DNA from: Streptomyces sp. WM6378 | GTDB lineage: Bacteria; Actinomycetota; Actinomycetes; Streptomycetales; Streptomycetaceae | Direction: 5' to 3' | Length of the DNA: 51,826 nucleotides | NCBI RefSeq assembly: GCF_001279695.1 | Contig: NZ_LGDD01000325.1 | Coordinates: forward strand, 1-51,826 | Shown: piece after piece, positions 31,862 to 41,537 of the stretch | How the letters are laid out: every line of letters starts with the position of its first letter | Numbering within the stretch: position 1 is the first letter of the stretch | Notes under the pieces: generated by a model | What the model saw: only the letters and a program-made list of their open reading frames with translations | Told to the model about the DNA's origin: nothing | Databases searched by the model: none | Program-made: the position numbers and the translations under genes

Positions 31862-34767
31862 TGGAGACTTCCGGTACGGCAGTGGTCCGGTTCCGCGCTC
31901 CCGACGGTGCAGTGGTGGGGCACGGCGTCCTCGTTGACGAAGAACACGTCGTCACGTGTGCCCATGTCGTCAATGCCGCCCTCGGCCGCCCGCTCCGCAG
32001 CGTCGACGATGCGAGGGGGCAGATCGTACGGCTGGAATTCCCACTGCTCGCCCAACTAACGGCCCTGGCACCGGAACGCCGCGCCAGGGTCGACGCGTGG
32101 GAGGGACCCGGAACCTCTTTCGACGGGCTGGACGTGTCCGGGCTGACCCTCGTGGGCGAGCCCAGGCCGATCGGCGCGACCCCCATTCCCTTGGCCCACG
32201 GGGACCGCACAGAAGGCGACGTCCTGCTGTTCGGGCCGGTCGAGGGCCGGCCTGGGGGTTGGGTGTCGGCCCAACTACGCCCCCTCGTCAAGCAGTTCCG
32301 GCAGCAGATCGACCAGCGGGCCCAGGGGGTCCACGTGGCCCAGCCACGCTACAGCGGCACTCCGGTCCTCGACCCGAAGGCGGGGCGGGTCCTGGGCATC
32401 CTGGTGGCCGTCGCGACCGCCCGTGACGACGCAGCCGTCTACGCGATACCCGTGACCGCTCTGACAGCTGCGTGGCCTACCGCCTTCGCGCCGCTCCCCG
32501 CGTCTCCGTACAAAGGTCTGGAAGCATTCGGCGAGGACGACTCACACCTCTTCTTCGGGCGCGACGCGATGACCGACGAGCTGGTCTCAGCCGTGAACGC
32601 CGGCAGCCTCGTACCGGTCGTTGGCGCGTCAGGGACCGGCAAATCCTCGCTGGTCCAGGCCGGTCTCGTACCGCGTCTTGCCGCAGGGCGGACCGACTGG
32701 CGATGCGTCACGATCAGGCCCCGACCTCAGCTGGGGACCGCGCTGGCCGCGGGCTTTGCCCGCGCGTCAGGCTCTCCTGACCTGGTGCCCCTGCCCGATC
32801 TGGAGGCATGGCAGACCCGCATCGATGCGCTCGGGCTCGCCTCCGCCGGTGACCTGGTGCTGTCCGCCACCGGCGCGCAAAAGCTGCTGATGGTCGTCGA
32901 CCAGTTCGAAGAGGCCGACGAATCACCGGCCACGCGGGCAGCGTTCGATCTGCTCACCGATCTCTCCGCGTGCGAACAGTCCGCCACGGTGGCAGTACTG
33001 ACGCTCAGGGAAGACGCCTTCGGGCGACTCTTCGTGCGTCCGGGACAGTTCGGCGAGGCGCTGCGGCGGACCGCCGTGGCTCTGCGAGGCATGTCGGTCG
33101 ACGAACTAAAGGAGGCAATCTTCAGACCCGCCCAGCTCCGCGGCCTGACCGTCCACGAGCGGCTGGTACACCGGCTGGCCTCCCTCGTCGAAGGGCGCCC
33201 GGGAGCCCTCCCCCTCCTGGAGTTCACCCTTGACCGCATGTGGGCGACCCTGGAACGCGGGCAGGCCATCCTGTCGTTCGAGGCGTATGCGGACATTGGT
33301 GAACTCGATGGAGCTCTGGCCGAATACGCCGACGGTGTACTGACGGCGCTCACCGCTGAGGAGCGCTCGCTCGTACGACGGCTCTTCCTCAATCATCTGA
33401 CCGCGCCGGACCAGCCGAACGTCCGCCGGGTAGCCGGCCGCTCGGAGCTCCGACCCGCCGAATGGGGCATCGCAGTCCGGCTGGCCAACGAGCGGCTATT
33501 GACGACGACCCACGGGGAGGAAGGCGAGGAGACGGTGGAGGTGGTGCACGAAGCACTTCTCGACGCCTGGGGCACGCTCGCCTCCTGGCTCAAGGAGGAG
33601 GAACCGTTCCGTAACTGGCGCCGCATGCTCACCTACGCCATGCGGCGCCGCGACGCTGGCGACGAGTCCGCCGTGCTGACGGGGCCGTTACTCGCCGACT
33701 CCGAACGCTGGCTGGAGGAGCGCCCCTCCGACGTCACTGTCGACGAACGCCACTTCATCAGTGCGAACCGCGACCATCAGGACCGCGAAGAGCGCAAGTA
33801 CCGCATGCTGTTCGAGGAGTCCCTGGTCCGCACCCTCACGCTGGCGGCGCAGCGCGCCGACGACGCGCGAGTCGCCCTGCTGCTCGCCGTAGAGGCGCTG
33901 GAGCGTTCGGCCGAACCGGATGTCGACTTGTTGGTCCGCTCACGCTTGCGTGAGCTGGGCGTGAGCGAGCGAGAAACCGTACAAGGCACGGAGTACGAGG
34001 GCGATCTGCGTCGCACGGCCAACCGGATGCGACTCCGCGCATGGGCGGAGGGGCCGCCCGGAAGGTGGTCGGGTCCGGTTGAGTCCGAGCGCCACTGGGT
34101 GCTGGGGGCCGGGGGAACCAGCGTGCTCATCGACGAACGGGGCCGGGTGCGGGTCCGCTGGAGCGCCTCGGACGGTGCGGTCGACGTACCTCTCGCAGCG
34201 CCGGCGGTGATCGCGGCTTGCACGGAGGCCGCGACGGCGCTGTGCCTGGGCACGGAGTTGGGTGAACTGCACCTGTATCAGATCACCGGCTCCGTGGAGG
34301 AGATGTGGCAAATCCTTCTGCCGAGCGCGGCGACCTGCGTAGCAATCGACGGCCAAGGCAGCAAGGTGGCAGTGAGCTGCGATGACGGGATCACAAGGGT
34401 ATTGTCCGCGCAGGCGGGGGGCCACGTGATCCTCGGGCTACCGTCGCCCGGGTTCGTGGAGGATCTCGACTTCGCGCCGGACGGACTCGCCCTCGCGGTC
34501 CAGAGCTCGGCAGGTCGCATCACCGTCTGGGACCTCGCCTCGGGCGAGCGCCGCTGTGCCGCCGATGCCCCCATGGGCCATGTCGTCTTCAGCGCCGACG
34601 GCGAGTACCTGGTGGCCGAGGGGCCCAGGCCGGACGGTACGGCCACGGTGGTGCGGCTGCCGCTCCACGCGGCGCGACTCGCCGCCAGGGCTCGCCAGGT
34701 GGCGGGCCGGGACCTCACGGATGACGAGTGGCGGCGCCATGTCGGAGTCCGGCCCGTCACGCCGTAG
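31858..34767 (+). CDS. Trypsin-like protease / nSTAND1 NTPase / propeller-like protein
   Basis: A 969-residue fusion. Residues ~1-205 are a trypsin-like serine protease: His36 in VVTCAHVV, Asp92 (or Asp89) in FDGLDVSGLTL, and Ser166 in RYSGTPVLD (GxSG has become RYSG). Residues ~218-620 are a novel-STAND-1 NTPase opening PYKGLEAFGEDDSHLFFGRD, with Walker A VVGASGTGKSSLVQAG (Lys262), Walker B KLLMVVDQFEEADE (Asp348) and TLREDAFGRL. The C-terminal ~300 residues hold degenerate WD40-like blades (FAPDGLALAVQS, RITVWDLASGERR) and the typical final RDLTDDEWRRHVG. Start ATG 31858 overlaps the trypco1 stop; ATG 31819 is the upstream alternative. Predicted sensor that oligomerises and unleashes proteolysis. 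Confidence 0.88.
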   Translation: MMETSGTAVVRFRAPDGAVVGHGVLVDEEHVVTCAHVVNAALGRPLRSVDDARGQIVRLEFPLLAQLTALAPERRARVDAWEGPGTSFDGLDVSGLTLVGEPRPIGATPIPLAHGDRTEGDVLLFGPVEGRPGGWVSAQLRPLVKQFRQQIDQRAQGVHVAQPRYSGTPVLDPKAGRVLGILVAVATARDDAAVYAIPVTALTAAWPTAFAPLPASPYKGLEAFGEDDSHLFFGRDAMTDELVSAVNAGSLVPVVGASGTGKSSLVQAGLVPRLAAGRTDWRCVTIRPRPQLGTALAAGFARASGSPDLVPLPDLEAWQTRIDALGLASAGDLVLSATGAQKLLMVVDQFEEADESPATRAAFDLLTDLSACEQSATVAVLTLREDAFGRLFVRPGQFGEALRRTAVALRGMSVDELKEAIFRPAQLRGLTVHERLVHRLASLVEGRPGALPLLEFTLDRMWATLERGQAILSFEAYADIGELDGALAEYADGVLTALTAEERSLVRRLFLNHLTAPDQPNVRRVAGRSELRPAEWGIAVRLANERLLTTTHGEEGEETVEVVHEALLDAWGTLASWLKEEEPFRNWRRMLTYAMRRRDAGDESAVLTGPLLADSERWLEERPSDVTVDERHFISANRDHQDREERKYRMLFEESLVRTLTLAAQRADDARVALLLAVEALERSAEPDVDLLVRSRLRELGVSERETVQGTEYEGDLRRTANRMRLRAWAEGPPGRWSGPVESERHWVLGAGGTSVLIDERGRVRVRWSASDGAVDVPLAAPAVIAACTEAATALCLGTELGELHLYQITGSVEEMWQILLPSAATCVAIDGQGSKVAVSCDDGITRVLSAQAGGHVILGLPSPGFVEDLDFAPDGLALAVQSSAGRITVWDLASGERRCAADAPMGHVVFSADGEYLVAEGPRPDGTATVVRLPLHAARLAARARQVAGRDLTDDEWRRHVGVRPVTP

Positions 34768-36871
34768 GACGCTGGAGGATGAGGAGACTGTGGTCGATCA
34801 GCGTCAGCCGCTCTCCACCCTCGGCCTTCGGCCCCCGTGCCGACAGTCCGCCTTCCGCACGGGCCGTGTCGACCACCACCTGCCACCGTCGGCCGTGGTT
34901 GACGGGCAGCACGAACTGCACTGGTTCCGACGAGGCGTTGAACATCAAGAGGAAGGAGTCATCGATGATGCGTTCTCCGCGGGCGCCCGGCTCTGAGATC
35001 GCGTTGCCGTTGAGGAAGACCGTCAGCGCCTGGACCTGTACCGAGTCCCATTCATGGTGTTTCATCTCCTCGCCCGTCGGCCTGAACCACATGATGTCGG
35101 ACAGCTCGTCGTGTGCCCCCTGCACAGGCCGCCCGTGGAAGAATCGGCGTCGACGAAAGACGGGATGATCACGCCGGAGCCTCACCATCAGCCGGGTGAA
35201 ATCCAGCAGAGGGTGCCCGTCCTCGGGCCACTGGACCCAGGACAGTTCACTGTCCTGGCAGTGGGCGTTGTTGTTCCCGTGTTGGGTGCGGCCGAACTCG
35301 TCTCCGTGGCTGAGCAACGGTACGCCCTGCGAGAGCATCAGAGTGGCGATGAAGTTCCGCATCTGGCGCGCCCTCAGTGCGAGCACGTCCGGGTCGTCGG
35401 TGTCGCCCTCGTCCCCGCAATTCCAGGATCGATTGCGGCTCTCCCCGTCCTGATTGCCATCGCCATTGGCCGCGTTGTGCCGCTCGTCGTAAGACACCAA
35501 GTCGTGGAGCGTAAATCCGTCGTGGCAGGTCACAAAGTTGATCGAGGCCAGCGGGCGCCGCCCATCCGCCTGGTAGATGTCCGCAGACCCCGTCAGCCGA
35601 TCGATCAGTGCGGCGGGCGTCACGCCCTTCCCCTGCCACAGATCGCGCACCGTGTCACGGTATTCCCGGTTCCACTCGGCCCACAGCGGCGGGAAGTTGC
35701 CTACCTGGTAGCCACCTTCGCCGACATCCCACGGTTCCGCGATCAGTTTCACTCGTGAGACCACGGGGTCCTGCTGTACCAGGTCGAAGAACGACGACAG
35801 CCGGTCGACCTCGTGGAACTGTCGTGCCAGGGTCGCCGCAAGATTGAACCGGAACCCGTCGACGTGCATCTCGGTGGCCCAGTACCGCAGCGAGTCCATG
35901 ATCATCTGGAGGACGTGCGGAGAGCGCATCAGCAGGGCGTTGCCCGCACCCGTGGTGTCGACGTAGTAGCGGGGGTCGTCGGCGAGCCGGTAGTAGGAGG
36001 CGTTGTCGATGCCCCGGAAGCACAGCGTCGGGCCCAGGTGGCCGCCCTCGGCCGTGTGGTTGTAGACCACGTCCAGGATGACCTCGATCCCGGCCTGGTG
36101 CAGCGCCCGCACCGCGGACTTGAACTCCAGGACCTGCTGACCGCGGTCGCCCCACGAGGCGTACGCGTTGTGCGGTGCGAAGAACCCGATCGTGTTGTAG
36201 CCCCAATAGTCCTTGAGCCCCATCCCCACTAGACGGACGTCACTGAAGGACTGGTGCACGGGCATCAACTCAAGGGCAGTGACGCCCAGTTCGGCGAGGT
36301 GGCCGATGACTGCCGGGTGTGCGAGCGCCGCGTAGCTGCCGCGCAGCTCCTTTGAGACCTCCGGATGCCGCATCGTCAGGCCCTTCACGTGCGCCTCGTA
36401 GAACACCGTACGGTGGTACTGGGTGCGCGGCAGCCGGTCGTCTCCCCAGTCGAAGTACGGATTGACGACGACAGACGCCATCATGTGCGGCGCCGAGTCC
36501 GTGTCGTCTCGCCGGTAACGTGACAGCCCCACTTGGTGCCCGAACAGGGACGGGTGCCAGTCCGGAGTCCCGGAGACGGCCTTGGCGTACGGGTCGAGCA
36601 AGAGCTTGGCAGGGTTGCAGTACACGCCTCGGAATGGATCCCATGGCCCGTGCACCCGAAAGCCGTACCGCTGCCCCGGTGAGACGCCCGGCACGTAACA
36701 GTGACGAACGAACGCATCAGCTTCCCGGATCTCCACTGCCGTCTCCGAACCGTCATCGTGCAGCAGACACAACTCGACGCGGTAGGCGGCCTCCGAAAAG
36801 ATCGCGAAATTGGTGCCGGTGCCGTCGTACGTGGCACCGAGCGGATACGCCTCTCCGGGCCAAACCTGCAC
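34757..36871 (-). CDS. glgX: Glycogen debranching enzyme GlgX with Asn at the nucleophile position
   Basis: A 704-residue GH13 debranching enzyme. I start at GTG 36871 (VQVWPGEAYPLGATYDG) with GGAAGGGGG upstream. The CBM48 N-domain is followed by the barrel: DVVYNHTAEGGHLGPTL (region I), VDGFRFNLAATLAR (region II), LIAEPWDVGEGGYQVGNFPP (region III, Glu379 acid/base) and FVTCHDGFTLHDLVSYDERH (region IV, Asp451). Region II is normally GFRFDLA. Here Asn343 (AAT) replaces the nucleophilic Asp, a one-base GAT-to-AAT change, so the enzyme is probably inactive or very weak. The rest looks fully conserved. Its 3' end overlaps the STAND gene's by 11 bp, convergently. Confidence 0.92.
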   Translation of the reverse strand: MQVWPGEAYPLGATYDGTGTNFAIFSEAAYRVELCLLHDDGSETAVEIREADAFVRHCYVPGVSPGQRYGFRVHGPWDPFRGVYCNPAKLLLDPYAKAVSGTPDWHPSLFGHQVGLSRYRRDDTDSAPHMMASVVVNPYFDWGDDRLPRTQYHRTVFYEAHVKGLTMRHPEVSKELRGSYAALAHPAVIGHLAELGVTALELMPVHQSFSDVRLVGMGLKDYWGYNTIGFFAPHNAYASWGDRGQQVLEFKSAVRALHQAGIEVILDVVYNHTAEGGHLGPTLCFRGIDNASYYRLADDPRYYVDTTGAGNALLMRSPHVLQMIMDSLRYWATEMHVDGFRFNLAATLARQFHEVDRLSSFFDLVQQDPVVSRVKLIAEPWDVGEGGYQVGNFPPLWAEWNREYRDTVRDLWQGKGVTPAALIDRLTGSADIYQADGRRPLASINFVTCHDGFTLHDLVSYDERHNAANGDGNQDGESRNRSWNCGDEGDTDDPDVLALRARQMRNFIATLMLSQGVPLLSHGDEFGRTQHGNNNAHCQDSELSWVQWPEDGHPLLDFTRLMVRLRRDHPVFRRRRFFHGRPVQGAHDELSDIMWFRPTGEEMKHHEWDSVQVQALTVFLNGNAISEPGARGERIIDDSFLLMFNASSEPVQFVLPVNHGRRWQVVVDTARAEGGLSARGPKAEGGERLTLIDHSLLILQRPTA

Positions 36872-37358
36872 GCCCCGCGCCCCCTTCCGGCAGGCCTTGC
36901 GTAACGCGGTCAAAACAACGAGAGCACAACCAAGAGAGCTGCGCGCCAGAGAACGACAAAACAAGTCCCCTACGGTCACCGAGCAGGTGGCAAACGTGAG
37001 CCTCCCGGGCGCCGGAGCTACGACAAGAGCGCTCCGTCCGGCTCGCCCCAGAACGGCAGGAGCACCGAGGGCGGATCAACTACGCCGGCCGATGCACTGT
37101 TGCCGTAAGCCCCAAGAACACACCGTCCCGGGCACGACAGCCGCCCGCCCTCACGGCTTCATTGACGGGGGTCGTGTCCCGCTTCGTAGCGTAGGGGATC
37201 AAGCTTTCCGCGTTCCGGTACGCGGCCCCTGCCGATCTCCGCAGAGGCGGCCTTCCACGAGGCGCCCTGCTGAGGCGAGTTGGACGCCCCGTCCGGCGGA
37301 GCCGTCACGCCCGACCTGCGGATTCCGGCGCCTTGATCGGCTACACCACGAAGAGGCA
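36872..37358. other. Gap upstream of glgX
   Basis: No gene is supported on either strand. It presumably holds the glgX promoter; no clear boxes or dyads were found. The IS4-type element begins at its right end. Confidence 0.3.
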
Positions 37359-38888
37359 ACGCCAGTGCGTTTAGCCAGGTGGTGCCTTGTCAAGGACGCC
37401 GTCCGTGATGATCGTGGTGTGGAGCGTGTAGCTCATGCACCTGCGGGGATGACGGTGGCGGGTGAAGGGATACTTGCTGTGCCGTTTGCGCATCCGTGCC
37501 TTCAGTCGGTGGCGGGGCCGTGGCGGGTGGAGGTCGGTTAGGGCAGCCTCGCCGATGAAGCCCACCAGCGTGGCCGGGACCGTGATCGGTAGGAGCTCAC
37601 CCGCGACGATGGTGTCGGCGGCGGCCCGTAGCAGGACCGTGAAGCTGATGCGGTGTGCGGGTAGTTCCTCGTGGACGAAGACGAGGTCGTCCGCGGTGCG
37701 GATCAGGGCCTGGTAGACCGTGAGGAGGGCGTGCAGCTCCTGCTCGATGCCGGGCACGGTCCTCGATCGCAGGATCCGGCCGTCCAGGATGGTCGACTTC
37801 AGCGAGAAGTAGCAGGTCTCGGCTTCCCAGCGGCGATGGTAGAGCTCGATCAGCTCGTGGGCGGGATAGCGGTCGGCGTCGAGCAGGCTGGTGATCAGGC
37901 GCCACAACTCGGTGTGCTGGCTTCCGTCTTCGAGACGGACGGTGATCCAGGCTTCGATGATCCGGACCTGCAGGCGTCGGCCCTATCCTCGGCCGGCGCG
38001 GTAGTGCTGGGAGCAGATGAAGGTCAGGTAGGAGCCGTCCGGGAGTACGTGCCGGGTGGTCGGGCGACGTTTGCGGGTGGAGCGCAGCAAGAACGCGGCA
38101 CCGGTCTCGGACACCGCGTTGAGGAAGTCCACCGCGTCGTAGTAGGCGTCGGCCAGCAGCAGCATGGAGGCGTCGAGACTGGCCAGGAGGCGGTGAGCGT
38201 AGGACAGTTCGTCGATGCGGTCGGAGCCGAAAGCAGCGTCGAGCAGGGCGCGGGTGCCGCACTCCACCAGGGCCACCAGGCGGAGCATCGGATAGCCGAA
38301 CTCCTTCACCTCACCGATGTGCTTGGGGAAGTGCCAGGTCACGGCGGGATCGTCGGGGACGCACTGGGTGGTGCCGTCCAGGGCGACCAGGCGTCGCCCG
38401 CGGTAGAACGAATCCCGTCGAGCCGGAGGCGCGACGGGACCTGCCAGGACCTCGAAGAGCCGGTGCAGCGGTGCACTGCCCAGCCGGCGTCGCGCACGCG
38501 AGAGCGACGACGTACACGGGCGTGCCGTCGCGACCTTGCCGAGCCCCGCGGTCAGCTTCGCCCACACCCCGGTATGCGAGACATGTTCGAACACGGCGAG
38601 CGTGAGCACGAAGTACACCACCACCCGCGCGGGCAGCAGCCGTAACCGCCGTTCCTGAGTTTCGGTCTCGTTGACCACGGCATCGACCAAGCACGGGTCA
38701 ATGATCTGGGTCAACTCGCCCAGATGACCGGGTGCGTACAGGTCCAGGGCTGTTCCGCCGAACCTGATGCTGACAGAATTCTGCGACAACGGGACCTCCA
38801 GGACGCTCGCGATGGCTTCGACGCCAACGCGAACTACCAGAGGTCCCGTCCCCTTGACAGGGCGCACACGTCCTTAACGCACTGGCGT
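37359..38888 (-). mobile_element. IS4-family insertion sequence
   Basis: About 1,530 bp. The termini carry imperfect inverted repeats: ACGCCAGTGCGTT at 37359-37371 and its reverse complement (AACGCACTGGCGT) at 38876-38888, with a second matching block (TGTCAAGG / CCTTGACA) farther in. It holds one minus-strand transposase gene. The right end abuts the IS1182 element with no gap. No target duplication is visible. Confidence 0.7.
37371..38867 (-). pseudogene. IS4-family transposase with one in-frame TAG
   Basis: A single frame runs through 37371-38867 except for TAG at 37983-37985 (codon 295). Upstream are the IS4 N-terminal domain (DAVVNETETQERRLRLLPAR) and the catalytic start YRGRRLVALDGTTQCVPDD (first Asp) and LLLADAYYDAVDF (second Asp). 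Downstream are QVRIIEAWITVRLEDGSQ and HELIELYHRRWEAETCYFSL, holding the Y-(2)-R-(3)-E-(6)-K signature (YHRRWEAETCYFSLK). All catalytic parts exist, but the Glu lies after the stop, so the unsuppressed product is dead. Confidence 0.8.
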
Positions 38889-40645
38889 GACTCCGTTGGT
38901 GATGTTGGTGGGGTGCTGACGTCCAGTGCTGTGGAGTAGTTGACTGGTTGGAGCGGGGCGGCTCGGTGGGGGTGGTCGCGATGTCGTTGCGTCCGGAGAG
39001 TTTTCAGCGAATTCCGGTGCGGACAGTGCGGACGGCGTGGGCGGCATGTCCGAAGGGGACGCCGGCGATGTTGGTCCGGGACCGGCTGGATGTGCTGTTC
39101 GAGGATGAGGAGTTCGCGGCCCTGTATCCCTCCGATGGCCGACCGGGGTTCTCGCCGGGGCAGTTGGCGCTGGTGTCGGTGTTGCAGTTCGCGGAGAACC
39201 TGTCGGACCGTGCGGCCGCGGATGCGGTCCGCACGAGGATCGACGTCAAGTACGCGCTGGGGCTGGAGCTGGAGGATCCAGGGTTCGACTATTCGGTACT
39301 GTCCGAGTTCCGGGCCCGGCTGGCCGAAGGGGATGCCGCCGACCGGCTGCAGCGCCTGGCGGAGGCCGGGCTGCTGAAGGCCGGCGGCCGTCAGCGCACC
39401 GACGCCACCCATGTACTCGCGGCGGTGCGCACGCTCAGCCGGCTGGAGTTGGTCGGGGAGAGTCTGCGGGCTGCGTTGGAGGAGCTCGCCGAGGCCGACG
39501 GGGACTGGCTGCTTACGCTGATCGAGCCGGAGTGGGACAAGCGTTACGGACGCAAGGTGGAGATCGGCAAGGTCCCCGGCGGGAAAGCCGGGGTCACCGC
39601 CCTGGCGGAGACTTTCGGCCGGGACGGGCAGAAGGTCCTGGCCGCCGCCTGGGCACCGGACGCCCCGCCCCGGCTGCGGGTGTTGCCGCAGGTCGAGATC
39701 CTGCGCCGGGTCTGGGTCCACCACTACTACTGGGACCCGCGCGGCCATCTGCGCTGGCGCGACGGCCACGCGCTGCCCCCGGCCAGCTTGCGGTTCGACT
39801 CCCCGTACGACACCGATGCCCACTACTGCGTCAAACGGGACACCGTCTGGTCCGGCTACCGGGCTCATTTCACCGAAACGTGCACTGCAGGGCTGCCCGA
39901 GGTGGTGGTGCACGTGGCCACCACGATCGCCCCGGTCCAGGACGGCGAGCTCACCCAGAAGATCCACGACGACCTCGCCGAAGGTGGCCTGGCCCCGGCC
40001 GAGCACGTGGTCGACGCCGCCTACATCAGCCCCGCGCAGATCGAACGCGCCCGCCGGGTGCACGGCATCACCCTGCTGGGCCCGGTCGTGCCCGACCACA
40101 GCCACCAGGCCAAGGCCGGCAGCGGCTTCGACAAGTCCGCCTTCACCATCAACTGGGAGCGGCGGCAGGCCACCTGCCGCCAAGGGGCCGTCAGCCGGGA
40201 GTGGGGGCCGCTGCGAATCAGCGGCCACGACTACATCCAGGTCAAGTTCGGCAAATCCACCTGCCTGGCCTGCCCGGTCCGGCCCCAGTGCATCGCTTCC
40301 GCGACCCGCCCGCGGGCGCTGTCCCTGCTGCCCACCCGCGAACTCCACGAGATCCAGACCAGCAACCGCCTGGACCAGTACACCAAGGACTGGCAGCGGC
40401 GTTACGCGATCCGGGCCGGCATCGAGGCCACCCTCTCCCAGAACGTCCGCAACTGCGGCCTGCGCAGGGCCCGTTACCGAGGGCTCGCCCGCACCCACGT
40501 CCAGCATGACCTGACCGCCCTGGCCTGCAACCTCACCCAGATCGCCGACTGGATAGCCGAGCCGACGGCCGTCCACCGCCGGGCAACCCGCTTCCATGCC
40601 CTCTGCACCGCCGCCACATGCCCCCAGAAGATCACCAACGGAGTC
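38889..40645 (+). mobile_element. IS1182-family insertion sequence
   Basis: 1,757 bp, bounded by a perfect 15-bp inverted repeat (GACTCCGTTGGTGAT at 38889-38903, its complement at 40631-40645). It begins at the base right after the IS4 element. The transposase frame continues 30 bp beyond the right repeat, so the last residues derive from flanking DNA unless the true end is farther out. Confidence 0.75.
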
Positions 40646-40675
40646 GCGGTATTGGGTCTAGGGCCTGTCCGATAG
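38981..40675 (+). CDS. IS1182-family transposase
   Basis: A 564-residue, apparently intact transposase. The N-terminal DUF772 region (FEDEEFAALYPSDGRPGFSP, VSVLQFAENLSDRAAADAV) is followed by the DDE domain: first Asp in QRTDATHVLAAVRTL, second in EHVVDAAYISPAQIE, and a Glu in IRAGIEATLSQNVRNCGLRR. A cysteine cluster (STCLACPVRPQCIA) lies between. I use ATG 38981 (MSLRPESFQRIPV); 38948 is an alternative start. This is the only transposase in the window with an uninterrupted frame, so the element may be active. The final ~10 residues read past the inverted repeat. Confidence 0.88.
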   Translation: MSLRPESFQRIPVRTVRTAWAACPKGTPAMLVRDRLDVLFEDEEFAALYPSDGRPGFSPGQLALVSVLQFAENLSDRAAADAVRTRIDVKYALGLELEDPGFDYSVLSEFRARLAEGDAADRLQRLAEAGLLKAGGRQRTDATHVLAAVRTLSRLELVGESLRAALEELAEADGDWLLTLIEPEWDKRYGRKVEIGKVPGGKAGVTALAETFGRDGQKVLAAAWAPDAPPRLRVLPQVEILRRVWVHHYYWDPRGHLRWRDGHALPPASLRFDSPYDTDAHYCVKRDTVWSGYRAHFTETCTAGLPEVVVHVATTIAPVQDGELTQKIHDDLAEGGLAPAEHVVDAAYISPAQIERARRVHGITLLGPVVPDHSHQAKAGSGFDKSAFTINWERRQATCRQGAVSREWGPLRISGHDYIQVKFGKSTCLACPVRPQCIASATRPRALSLLPTRELHEIQTSNRLDQYTKDWQRRYAIRAGIEATLSQNVRNCGLRRARYRGLARTHVQHDLTALACNLTQIADWIAEPTAVHRRATRFHALCTAATCPQKITNGVAVLGLGPVR

Positions 40676-40786
40676 GTGGCTTCGACACCCTGACGTCCGC
40701 GACCAGCAGATGCCGCCGTCAGAAGCGATCTGCTGGCTCACCGGCAGCGTCGCCGGGCGGGTCCCGCGGCTTGAGAGAATGGCCAG

Positions 40787-41395
40787 ATGCAAGACATCTA
40801 CGGCCTTTCCGACATGGACGAAGTGCCTCCGGCACTGCGGAGCCTCCTCGGGGCGGACAAGGCCGAGAGGGCTGCGCGGGTCCTGACGCCCGAGGAGGCT
40901 GCGTCATTCGCCAACTGGGCACGCGTTCCCGCCGAGACCGAAACGCCCTGGCTGGCCGCACTGTCCGGTGACGACGGCCTCCTTGGCTTCGAGCCACCGG
41001 CTCGCCCTGACAGCGCCTGGATCCTGCACGCCATGTACGAGGACCCGCGGCGCGCGGGCGCCCCATCCGGCGCAGACACTGCGATCGACACGGAAGGCGC
41101 CAACGACTGCGACGATGAAACGGACTGGGCCGCGCATCCCGGACCTGACTGGCAGCGCCTGCGCTGGTCCGAGCTGGCCGAACGCATCGGCGACGCGATC
41201 GTCGAGGAAGGCTCCTATCCCGACCGATACCAACTGCGCTCGTGGCACTCCAAGAACCACGGCTGGCCGGACAATATCCTGTGGTCGAACGAAGGCAGCC
41301 TCGACTGGGAAACCTGGCACCGACTGATCGACCTGCTCATCGGGCACAGCCCGGACGGCCCCGACACTCGCTACCTGGTCCACTTCTGCCGAAAC
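40787..41395 (+). pseudogene. 5' part of an unknown gene split by the Tn3-family transposon
   Basis: ATG 40787 opens a frame (MQDIYGLSDMDEVPPALRSL) that runs into the transposon after VHFCRN at 41395. In the interrupted state it terminates six codons into the inverted repeat (41413). Removing the transposon and one GAAAC copy joins it in frame to 48626-48865, restoring a 282-residue protein. The sequence is acidic and Trp-rich (LRSWHSKNHGWPDNILWSNE, EGSLDWETWHRLIDLL). I do not recognise the family; there is no signal peptide or membrane segment. The upstream gap 40,646-40,786 has no other gene. Confidence 0.8.
41391..41395. repeat. Left target-site duplication GAAAC
   Basis: GAAAC directly before the left inverted repeat, matched by GAAAC at 48621-48625 directly after the right one. 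Five base pairs is the duplication length of the Tn3 family. Confidence 0.92.
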
Positions 41396-41445
41396 GGCCC
41401 GGTTCTCGTATAGCTGCCGCCAAGTGGCGAGTAGCACTGAGTAAC
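41396..41445. repeat. Left terminal inverted repeat of the Tn3-family transposon
   Basis: 50 bp starting GGCCCGGTTCTCGTATAGCT and ending CACTGAGTAAC. It matches the reverse complement of 48571-48620 except at one base (G at 41434, A in the right copy). Confidence 0.93.
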
Positions 41446-41537
41446 CCTTTGGCAGCGGATTGGATCTAACCGCTTCGCTTCTACCGGCAGGTCGCCACGC
41501 TGTGGTGATCATCTGATTCGGAGCGAGGAGTGCGCGG

